A DNA stretch of 5,171 bases from Candidatus Latescibacterota bacterium (GTDB lineage: Bacteria > JAAXHH01 > JABIQT01). Of the stretch, positions 1 to 5,171 are shown in pieces. Location: positions 1 to 5,171 of the forward strand of contig JABIQT010000996.1 in assembly GCA_018667995.1 (NCBI GenBank), read 5' to 3'. The first letter of the stretch is position 1, and each line of letters opens with the position of its first letter. A program made the position numbers and the translations under genes. The notes beneath the pieces were generated by a model, which was not told the DNA's origin, ran no database searches, and was given only the letters and a program-made list of their open reading frames with translations.

Positions 1-927
1 GGCGTCAAACCATCCGCAGCGCCTCGGGCGACCGGTCGTGGCTCCGAACTCCTGGGACATGCGGCGGAACTCGTCGCCCCACTTGGGCGGGAATTCCGTC
101 GGGAAGGGCCCATTACCCACGCGCGTCGTATACGCTTTGACCACGCCGATGACTTCATCGATTCTGGTGGGTCCCACGCCGCCACCGGTGCAGGCTGCCC
201 CGGAGGTCGTATTGGAGGACGTTACGTAGGGGTAGGTTCCATGATCCACATCCAGCAGTGTGCCCTGGCCGCCTTCGAAGAGGATGTTCTTTCCCTCGTC
301 AATGGCATCGTTCACCAGAACGGACGTATCGGTAATGTAGGGATCGATCTGCTCGTCAAAAGCAAGGTACTCGGAGATAATCTCTTCGGCGTCCAGAAGA
401 TCTTCGTGGTAGACTGCATCCAACAGGGTATTGGTTACCTTGATGTTGCGCGTCAGCTTTTCGCGCAGCTGGTCGCGGTCCAACAGGTCCACGATGCGGA
501 TGCCCTTTCGGGAGATTTTGTCCGTATAGGACGGCCCAATTCCTCGTCCGGTGGTTCCGATTTGCTCCCCTTTTTCTCCGATCTGGTCCAGCAGTTTATG
601 GTAGGGCATGATCAAGTGTGCGTTGTGGCTGATAAAGAGTCTGCCCGACACATCGATTCCGTGCGTCTTGAGCATTTCGATTTCTTCCAACAGTCCGGCC
701 GGGTCGATGACGACACCGTTGCCGATCACACAGATCTTGTCCGGTCTGAGTATACCACAGGGGATGAGATGCAGGACATACTCCTGGTCTCCCACCGCTA
801 CCGTGTGCCCTGCATTGGCACCGCCCTGGAAGCGTACGACCATGTCCGAGTGGTCACTCAGATAATCTACAATTTTACCTTTTCCTTCGTCGCCCCACTG
901 GGCTCCGACGACGATCCGTACCGACAT
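1..927 (-). CDS. purA: Adenylosuccinate synthetase (N-terminal 309 residues, cut by the window edge)
   Basis: This enzyme (EC 6.3.4.4) joins IMP and aspartate using GTP to make adenylosuccinate, the first committed step from IMP to AMP, in the cytoplasm. The reverse-strand frame is open without a stop from ATG at 927-925 to base 1. Family signatures are clear: the N-terminal P-loop-like GDEGKGK at residues 12-18 with catalytic Asp13; GGANAGHT at 36-42 with catalytic His41; [14 protein letters not shown] at 124-137; [20 protein letters not shown] from 217 and [10 protein letters not shown] at 236-245; and TGRPRRCGW at 298-306, part of the IMP/GTP-binding arginine region. Full-length bacterial enzymes have about 430 residues, so roughly the last 120, including the guanine-binding end, lie outside the window. 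The start is supported by AGGAG six bases upstream. No frameshift or missing catalytic residue is seen. It is divergent from the next gene and has its own promoter and a hairpin in its leader. Confidence 0.98.
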   Translation of the reverse strand, partial: MSVRIVVGAQWGDEGKGKIVDYLSDHSDMVVRFQGGANAGHTVAVGDQEYVLHLIPCGILRPDKICVIGNGVVIDPAGLLEEIEMLKTHGIDVSGRLFISHNAHLIMPYHKLLDQIGEKGEQIGTTGRGIGPSYTDKISRKGIRIVDLLDRDQLREKLTRNIKVTNTLLDAVYHEDLLDAEEIISEYLAFDEQIDPYITDTSVLVNDAIDEGKNILFEGGQGTLLDVDHGTYPYVTSSNTTSGAACTGGGVGPTRIDEVIGVVKAYTTRVGNGPFPTEFPPKWGDEFRRMSQEFGATTGRPRRCGWFDA

Positions 928-933
928 GTTCTA

Positions 934-938
934 CTCCT
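934..938 (-). promoter_or_regulatory. purA ribosome binding site
   Basis: On the minus strand AGGAG lies six bases upstream of the ATG at 927. This is a near-ideal Shine-Dalgarno site and fixes the purA start, which also agrees with the usual N-terminus of the family (a few residues before the [13 protein letters not shown] motif). Confidence 0.85.
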
Positions 939-954
939 GAAACAGCATGTGCTT

Positions 955-990
955 AAAATAGAAACAGGGGCGGTATCTACCCGCCCCTGT
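955..990 (-). terminator. Terminator-like hairpin in the purA leader
   Basis: ACAGGGGCGG (964-973) and CCGCCCCTGT (981-990) are a perfect 10-bp inverted repeat around a 7-base loop. Read on the minus strand, the stem is followed at once by TTTCTATTTT (964-955), the layout of a Rho-independent terminator. On the plus strand no T-run follows, so it should act only toward purA. It lies 37 bases upstream of the purA start and only about 8 bases after the predicted transcription start. No minus-strand gene is seen between it and the divergent plus-strand gene, so it has no obvious gene to terminate. It may be an attenuator, or a stabilising 5' mRNA hairpin. The structure is seen directly; the regulatory role is inferred. 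Confidence 0.65.
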
Positions 991-1004
991 CAGGTTGACG
1001 AAGA

Positions 1005-1033
1005 AACTTAACACGACCAGTTCAGGCTGTCAA
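1005..1033 (-). promoter_or_regulatory. Predicted sigma-70-type promoter for purA
   Basis: On the minus strand TTGACA (1033-1028) is followed after 17 bases by TAAGTT (1010-1005). The -35 box is a perfect consensus and the spacing is ideal, but the -10 box matches only three of six positions. Transcription would start near 998, giving a leader of about 70 bases that begins with the hairpin at 964-990. A different -10 choice or an additional promoter cannot be excluded. Confidence 0.5.
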
Positions 1034-1101
1034 GAGGGAATGAAAACTCAGATATTCATGACCGGTAAGGATGGTGCCGTGGTCCCTGTTGGCCAAATCT
1101 A

Positions 1102-1131
1102 TTGACACAGAATACGGTGGTCCGCTATACT
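1102..1131 (+). promoter_or_regulatory. Strong sigma-70-type promoter for the GH-like gene
   Basis: TTGACA (1102-1107), an 18-base spacer and TATACT (1126-1131) form an almost consensus promoter. The predicted transcription start near 1138 leaves a leader of about 50 bases before the ATG at 1188. The promoter lies inside the longest open frame starting at 1071, which argues that translation starts at 1188 instead. It probably drives both the 692-residue gene and the isomerase gene behind it. It is back to back with the purA promoter, with 68 bases between the two -35 boxes. Confidence 0.65.
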
Positions 1132-1177
1132 CCCAACCGACCAAAGAACCAGATGTGCCAGGAGCCTCTCCAGCTAC

Positions 1178-1181
1178 AGGA
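1178..1181 (+). promoter_or_regulatory. Ribosome binding site that decides the start at 1188
   Basis: AGGA at 1178-1181 lies six bases before the ATG at 1188, downstream of the predicted promoter. The earlier in-frame ATG at 1071 lies upstream of the promoter, and the 39 residues it would add look non-conserved. The hydrophobic first beta strand of the N-terminal domain (QMLILDY) begins just after Met at 1188. Confidence 0.7.
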
Positions 1182-1187
1182 AACCTC

Positions 1188-3266
1188 ATGAATCAACCGA
1201 CCCAAATGCTCATTCTCGACTACGCGATGGCCACTCCCGAGATCAACGAGGCCATAGCCTATCACTATGTCCACGCCGGCTGTATCGTGGACTATCGACA
1301 GTATTACCCCAACCTCGTTCGCGATGACGTGGATAACTATAGTGTCATTGCGCTGCTAGCCGGCCGCACTCCCGCATTTCCAAGCGCGTTAATGTCCCAG
1401 AATGAAGTGGCTATTGCCGCAGAATTCGTACGTAAAGGGGGCACGTTGATTCTGGCACCGAATCTCGAGGGCGGTGAAGGAGCCAATGAGCGTTTTCTGT
1501 ATAATCGGATCCTGGCGGACCTGGGCATCAATATCAGGATTTGCAATGATCAGGTCCTCGACGAGGAGCATAAATACGCCGCTACGCTATGGGATCGGCC
1601 GTTTTATCGACCCGTAAGCGATCATCCTGTTGCCGCGGGTGTGGCCGATCAGTTGGCACTGGAACGAAGTACGTCACTGCTTGCCGGTGAGGACACCAGC
1701 GTGATGCTGACAGCCTTCGAGACCGCCCGCCCCCGTAGTGGTGCCCCCGTAATGGCGCTGGGTCGAGCCGGGGAGGGACATGTCCTTGTGGCCGGTCGAT
1801 ATCTGCTGAATGCCACGGGGATCGCCTTACGAATCTCAGGGGAACCGCTGGTACATCCTGAATTACTGGACGAAACGGCTGTCTTTCTCCAGAACGTAGC
1901 CAATTACACAGTTGGGCTGGGCACAGGGAGCGCCGATTGGGCAGATGTCAATCCTGCTCCGGCAGAACGAGTGGGTGCCGTAGGTTCGGTCGACTTCGAC
2001 CTGGACCGCTCGGAAGTGCTGGACTACCTACCCCATGGTGTGAACGTAGATACTTTTGCCTCGGAAGACACGCTACTACCGCCCGGCCTACCAGACTCAG
2101 CCATTCGCCGTCCGCGTATCCTCGATGACTACGACAGGGATCTCGCCAGCCACTACGCCCAATTGCCGGGAGACCGTCTCTATGGATGGGTAAGAGATGA
2201 AGGAATTCGTGCCTGTTGGGGCAGTACGGTGGATTGGGGACGAACCATAAAATCCAAGGAAGACGTTGAGAAGGTCACCGGTACGCTGAAGGACATGGAC
2301 GTCAATCTTTTCTGGGGCATTTCGAATTGTCAGGCGGTTGGCGGCCCGGGATATTCGGAAGAGGAAGAAAGTAAGGTTCTACAGCAGTGGAACTGGACCG
2401 CTGAGGCATTGGCGGATTCAAACGTAAAGTGGTATCCCACTCTCGATTACCGGTATTTTCGCGAGGAGAAGACTCGCTGCTATGGCGCCCAGGGACAGAA
2501 GTTGGACGCCGTGTCTCCCATGGATCTGGATTTCTGGCACAACAACTGGCGGAACTCCATGCTGGCCATAGCGGAGTACTCGCTTGAGTGTCCGTCCATC
2601 GGCGGCATCTGCATGGATGTGGAGCTGTACAGCCATCCACCGGCCTATAATTACTATACGGGATATGGTTTCGAGGACGAATGCTATTTCACGGTTTTGG
2701 AGCACTGGAAGGGGTGGGGCGACCCCGGGATTCTGAATGAAGCAGAAGATGTGCAGCTTCCAGACCGATTCAATTTCCTGCGGGTACATGGTTTGCTCGA
2801 CGAGTATTTCAACGTGCTGAGCTCAGAGGTGGAGCGCATCTGCCGCTCGATCCGGTCGGATATCCTGCGCATCAATCCGGATCTTCTTCTGGCGTCTTAC
2901 GTATTTACTACCCCCTGCAACTGGTTCGATCTTGGTCTGTATCGCGGTTTCAGTTCACCCGAGCGTCCGATTATTCTAATGACCTTCAATGTAAAATCGG
3001 GCCGAATGATGGAACAGCTGCGGCGGCGTGGGGTGTACGCCTACCATACGTCCGTGGCGTTGCTGGGAATGATGAAGGAAAATGAGTACGAGACAGTCTT
3101 CACCAACGCGAGAGAGTATGGCCACGGTCTCTGGATGAATAACGTGAATTCACTTATTATCGAAGATCCCAGTTCTGTGGAGGCGCCGGCCAGTCAGGGC
3201 ATTGGTTTCGATGCCGCGGTGAAGGCCATCTATGATGCGGGCCAAAAGTCAAAGACTTCGAAGTAG
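1188..3266 (+). CDS. Putative glycoside-hydrolase-like protein with N-terminal glutaminase-like domain
   Basis: The function is not assigned. The protein has 692 residues from the ATG at 1188. Residues about 5-245 look like a flavodoxin-like, class I glutamine-amidotransferase-like fold (as in the beta-galactosidase trimerisation, ThuA and DUF4350 groups): a first strand MLILDY, then FVRKGGTLILAPN (80-92), DHPVAAG (145-151) and GEGHVLVAGRYLLN (195-208), ending in an ELLDETAVFLQNVANY helix. No Cys-His glutaminase centre is evident, so this domain is probably not a glutaminase. A linker spans about 246-325. Residues about 330-660 look like a TIM barrel, with WVRDEGIRACW (334-344), WYPTLDYRYF (415-424), GGICMDVELY (472-481), LLLASYVF and a late GHGLWMNN strand. 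Asp420, Asp477 and Glu479 are candidate active-site acids. There is no signal peptide or membrane helix, so it is likely cytoplasmic. It is the first gene of a probable two-gene operon with the isomerase. Fold assignments come from recognising patterns by eye and could be wrong. Confidence 0.6.
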   Translation: MNQPTQMLILDYAMATPEINEAIAYHYVHAGCIVDYRQYYPNLVRDDVDNYSVIALLAGRTPAFPSALMSQNEVAIAAEFVRKGGTLILAPNLEGGEGANERFLYNRILADLGINIRICNDQVLDEEHKYAATLWDRPFYRPVSDHPVAAGVADQLALERSTSLLAGEDTSVMLTAFETARPRSGAPVMALGRAGEGHVLVAGRYLLNATGIALRISGEPLVHPELLDETAVFLQNVANYTVGLGTGSADWADVNPAPAERVGAVGSVDFDLDRSEVLDYLPHGVNVDTFASEDTLLPPGLPDSAIRRPRILDDYDRDLASHYAQLPGDRLYGWVRDEGIRACWGSTVDWGRTIKSKEDVEKVTGTLKDMDVNLFWGISNCQAVGGPGYSEEEESKVLQQWNWTAEALADSNVKWYPTLDYRYFREEKTRCYGAQGQKLDAVSPMDLDFWHNNWRNSMLAIAEYSLECPSIGGICMDVELYSHPPAYNYYTGYGFEDECYFTVLEHWKGWGDPGILNEAEDVQLPDRFNFLRVHGLLDEYFNVLSSEVERICRSIRSDILRINPDLLLASYVFTTPCNWFDLGLYRGFSSPERPIILMTFNVKSGRMMEQLRRRGVYAYHTSVALLGMMKENEYETVFTNAREYGHGLWMNNVNSLIIEDPSSVEAPASQGIGFDAAVKAIYDAGQKSKTSK

Positions 3267-3312
3267 CATTTGAGTCCCTGTTCGATCGATTCACAAACCT
3301 GACTGGATAATT

Positions 3313-3318
3313 GAGGGG
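3313..3318 (+). promoter_or_regulatory. Ribosome binding site of the IolI-like gene
   Basis: GAGGGG lies five bases before the ATG at 3324 and supports this start. The start also agrees with the family's short N-terminus leading directly into the first barrel strand (SCINGATT, aligned by eye with the start of IolI). Confidence 0.75.
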
Positions 3319-3323
3319 AAATC

Positions 3324-4133
3324 ATGATTTCGTGTATCAACGGGGCGACGACCATGCCCTATACGCTTGAGCAGGATTTGGAGGCAGCAGCCAAGGCAGG
3401 ATTTGAGGCCGTAGAAATCTGGTCCCGAAAACTGGACACCTATCTTGAGGCGAATTCAGTGGATGATCTGAAGGTCATGCTGGATCGGCTGGAGCTGAAA
3501 GTCGCCTCGCTCTGTCCTTACAGCCTCGTGGGATTTGCCGACAACCGTGGCCACATCATAGCCATCAGAAAAGCATCGGAGATTGCCGAGGCCATCGACT
3601 GTCCCGTGTTGTTGGTATGTGGGGACGCCCCGCCTGAAGGGGTCAGCGAGGACGAAGCCTACGATTCCATGGCCAATGTAGCCTGCACTTATGCCGACTG
3701 GGCCGAGGATCATGGCGTCAAAATTGCCATCGAGCCACTGGGGGGGCATCCGTTCATCCCGGGACCGAAGGAAGCGCTGGAAATCATCGAGCGGGCAGAT
3801 CATGACTCTCTCGGACTGATGCTCGATACGTTTCACTATTATAAATCAGGTGTCTCCATGGATGCCATTCGGGACATTCCGCTCGATAGGCTGTTCATCG
3901 TTCACGTGAACGACTGCGAAGATTTACCGGCCGCGGAGCTGACCGACGGGCACCGACTGCATATGGGCGAGGGAATTCTTCCGCTCAAGGAAGTGCTGGG
4001 AATTATCAAGGAGAAGGGCTATGAGGGTGCGCTGTCCGTGGAGATCTTCCGGGAAGCCTACTGGAATCAGGACCCCGAAGACATCTCCCGCGACGCCAAA
4101 GCCGGTCTGGACCGGACGCTGGCATTGTTGTAG
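3324..4133 (+). CDS. Sugar phosphate isomerase/epimerase family TIM barrel, inosose isomerase (IolI)-like
   Basis: A 269-residue protein of the xylose-isomerase-like TIM-barrel family (AP endonuclease family 2 fold). Bacillus IolI, which interconverts 2-keto-myo-inositol isomers, has 278. The protein resembles IolI along its length: CINGATTM near the start, GVKIAIEPLGGHP (131-143), LGLMLDTFHYY (163-173), IVHVNDCEDLP (192-202), LTDGHRLHMGEG (206-217) and LSVEIFREAYW (237-247). Predicted divalent-metal ligands are Glu137, Asp168, His194 and Glu240, with spacing nearly the same as I recall for IolI (Glu142, Asp174, His200, Glu246). No signal peptide is present, so it should be cytoplasmic. It starts 57 bases after the GH-like gene with no clear promoter or terminator between, so co-transcription is likely. 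Other iol genes are absent here. Related barrels also act as 3-keto-sugar epimerases, lyases or C-glycoside deglycosidases, so the exact substrate is open. Confidence 0.85.
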   Translation: MISCINGATTMPYTLEQDLEAAAKAGFEAVEIWSRKLDTYLEANSVDDLKVMLDRLELKVASLCPYSLVGFADNRGHIIAIRKASEIAEAIDCPVLLVCGDAPPEGVSEDEAYDSMANVACTYADWAEDHGVKIAIEPLGGHPFIPGPKEALEIIERADHDSLGLMLDTFHYYKSGVSMDAIRDIPLDRLFIVHVNDCEDLPAAELTDGHRLHMGEGILPLKEVLGIIKEKGYEGALSVEIFREAYWNQDPEDISRDAKAGLDRTLALL

Positions 4134-4145
4134 TTGGGGATTCTC

Positions 4146-4174
4146 GGGGAACCACTGACATACTGGGGAACCAC
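4146..4174 (+). repeat. Short direct repeat GGGGAACCAC
   Basis: GGGGAACCAC occurs at 4146-4155 and again at 4165-4174, 19 bases apart, just after the IolI-like stop codon. The second copy runs into the left arm of the larger inverted repeat at 4169-4182. It may be a partly duplicated edge of that element. Confidence 0.5.
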
Positions 4175-4257
4175 GGAGACACAGTAAATGAAAAAGTTTT
4201 GCTCTCATTGTCAGCGGCAACTCTCAAACCATTGATAAAACCCGTGTCTCTGTGGTT
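4169..4257. repeat. Intergenic inverted repeat (CCACGGAGACAC-type palindrome) between convergent genes
   Basis: The left arm AACCACGGAGACAC (4169-4182) and right arm GTGTCTCTGTGGTT (4244-4257) pair over 14 positions with one mismatch (a G-U pair is possible in RNA), around a 61-base, A/T-leaning middle. The arms match a motif that, as I recall, is scattered through intergenic regions of several environmental bacterial groups (variants of 'accacagagacacagag'). It sits between the plus-strand isomerase gene and the minus-strand flippase gene, where a bidirectional terminator or mRNA-end structure would be expected. Rho-independent form is not clear because no T-run follows either arm. The rest of 4134-4284 shows nothing else I can support. 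Confidence 0.6.
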
Positions 4258-4284
4258 AGTAACGCACTCCCCCTACCGACGATG

Positions 4285-5171
4285 CTACCCAGGGCTCCCA
4301 TCTGCCCGGATCAGAATGTGTCTGGTATATAAGAACATGGTGGTCGCCAGCACGGCATAGGCGATCACCGTTGCATAGGCGGCACCCATCATGCCGTAGG
4401 ATGGTATGAGGGCGTAGTTTCCTATGATGTTCGCCGCGGCAGCGGCTATGGCCGCCACCGGCACGATTCCTGATCGTCCGTTTACATAAACACCCGCCAT
4501 CATGATCTCCGCTATCCCCGCCAGAATGTAGGCGAACATGAGCGTTGGAATGACGGTTGCGCTTGTGCGATAGGCGGTACCCATCAGATCCACGCCAAAG
4601 ATCCGCAATCCCAATAGCTCTTCCCCGAAAAACCAGAAGATCATCCACAGAATCCCAGCTACCGACAGAAATCCGATTCCGGCACCTTTTGTCACACGGT
4701 GCATACCGCTTCGCCTCTCCATGAGATAAGGTGCCCAGGCATATTCGAATGCCTTGACTAACAGGCCCATACCGGCGGCAATGCGATACCCCGCGCTGTA
4801 AATTCCCACGGCATCCTCATCCATCAGGCGGTCCAGAATCACACGGTCAATCAGTTCAACGGCGACAGTGGCCAGGCCAGCAGGAACGAAGGGCAGTCCA
4901 AAGCGCAGCAATTCTCCAGGAAACAGCAGGGGTCTCTCAAAGGAAAATTGTTGGCGGACGGCATAGCTGACTATGACCACATTGAGTAGTGAGGAAACCA
5001 CCATGGCCACGAAGATGGCTTCGACACCATATCCTCCTCCCAGAATCAAACCTGCCGTCAGACCCACGTGGACGATGGTGGTAAAGAAGGTGCAGACTGT
5101 AAAAGTCCCCGCACGCCCTTGTGACCTGAGCACGCTGTAAGGAAGCAGTGTCAGGACGTCCAGCAAAAGGA
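4285..5171 (-). CDS. Polysaccharide/oligosaccharide flippase (Wzx-like, MOP superfamily), C-terminal part
   Basis: This looks like an inner-membrane flippase moving lipid-linked oligosaccharide or exopolysaccharide units across the cytoplasmic membrane. The minus-strand frame runs from the right edge to a TAG at 4287-4285, with about 295 codons present; family members usually have 420-500 residues, so the N-terminal third or more lies outside. Counting from the TTG codon at 5166, hydrophobic segments lie near residues 21-44, 46-68, 87-106, 163-180, 203-228, 233-254 and 258-280. The stretch AVGIYSAGYRIAAGMGLLVKAFEYAWAPYL (in two parts, 119-134 and 135-148) is typical of polysaccharide biosynthesis proteins in this superfamily, as is LRFGLPFVPAGLATVAVELIDR before it. 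TTG at 5166 is not a credible start, because the frame stays open to the edge and the family needs more helices upstream. The gene converges on the IolI-like gene and probably belongs to a separate envelope or exopolysaccharide locus. Confidence 0.85.
   Translation of the reverse strand, partial: LLLDVLTLLPYSVLRSQGRAGTFTVCTFFTTIVHVGLTAGLILGGGYGVEAIFVAMVVSSLLNVVIVSYAVRQQFSFERPLLFPGELLRFGLPFVPAGLATVAVELIDRVILDRLMDEDAVGIYSAGYRIAAGMGLLVKAFEYAWAPYLMERRSGMHRVTKGAGIGFLSVAGILWMIFWFFGEELLGLRIFGVDLMGTAYRTSATVIPTLMFAYILAGIAEIMMAGVYVNGRSGIVPVAAIAAAAANIIGNYALIPSYGMMGAAYATVIAYAVLATTMFLYTRHILIRADGSPG

Noticed and set aside
241-1011. 256-codon plus-strand open frame
   Set aside because: It runs antisense across purA, whose catalytic motifs are all intact on the minus strand; the plus-strand translation has no recognisable domain.
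2302-2789. Overlapping minus-strand open frames of 112 and 123 codons within the GH-like gene
   Set aside because: They are out-of-frame shadows of a long plus-strand gene with a promoter and ribosome binding site; no start signal or family pattern was seen.
3267-3323. Possible separate promoter or terminator between the GH-like and IolI-like genes
   Set aside because: No -35/-10 pair with sensible spacing was found. The small AAGTC/GACTT stem at 3246-3258 lies before the stop codon and has no T-run after it.
3740-3746. Run of seven G in the IolI-like gene, as a possible phase-variable tract or sequencing error
   Set aside because: The frame is intact through it and encodes the expected EPLGGHP segment, so there is no sign of a frameshift.
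3456-3836. 126-codon minus-strand open frame
   Set aside because: It is antisense to the IolI-like gene, whose metal ligands are conserved on the plus strand.
4188-4235. 15-codon open frame starting MKKFCSHC with a CxxC motif, preceded by GGAG
   Set aside because: It lies wholly in the centre of the inverted repeat, and its apparent Shine-Dalgarno site is part of the repeat arm. It is too short to separate from chance without other copies to compare.
4256-4648. 130-codon minus-strand open frame
   Set aside because: It overlaps the flippase gene in another frame; the His/Arg-rich translation is typical of a shadow frame.

Overview
The window (5171 bases) looks like chromosomal DNA from an uncultured environmental bacterium of moderate GC content. 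Gene starts have good Shine-Dalgarno sites and sigma-70-type promoters. No plasmid, phage or transposase gene is visible. The phylum cannot be fixed from the sequence. Cytoplasmic glycoside-hydrolase-like TIM-barrel proteins, xylose-isomerase-like TIM barrels and a dispersed-type 'CCACGGAGACAC' palindrome together bring to mind sugar-degrading lineages such as Latescibacterota, Poribacteria, Planctomycetota or Verrucomicrobiota, but that is only a guess.

Layout. (1) Positions 1-927, minus strand: the first 309 residues of adenylosuccinate synthetase (purA), cut by the left edge. (2) Positions 928-1187: a divergent regulatory region. It holds a minus-strand promoter for purA (TTGACA-17-TAAGTT), a 10-bp perfect hairpin followed by a T-rich tract inside the purA leader, and a strong plus-strand promoter (TTGACA-18-TATACT). 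(3) Positions 1188-3266, plus strand: a 692-residue protein of unassigned function. It has an N-terminal class-I-glutaminase-like (flavodoxin-like) domain and a C-terminal glycoside-hydrolase-like TIM barrel, with no signal peptide. (4) Positions 3324-4133, plus strand: a sugar phosphate isomerase/epimerase family protein that closely resembles inosose isomerase IolI and keeps all four metal ligands. (5) Positions 4134-4284: a non-coding gap with a 14-bp imperfect inverted repeat lying between convergent genes. (6) Positions 4285-5171, minus strand: the C-terminal part of a polysaccharide flippase (Wzx/MOP superfamily), cut by the right edge. No gene-free stretch exceeds 300 bases.

How they fit together. 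purA is housekeeping and unrelated to its neighbours. The two plus-strand genes are 57 bases apart with no internal terminator or convincing promoter, so they probably form a small operon driven by the 1102-1131 promoter. Their families suggest processing of a sugar, glycoside or cyclitol in the cytoplasm, but the substrate cannot be read from the sequence. The flippase belongs to a separate unit, probably an envelope or exopolysaccharide locus continuing to the right. The main candidate for something undescribed is the 692-residue protein and its pairing with the IolI-like isomerase. A second point of interest is the terminator-like hairpin at the very start of the purA leader.
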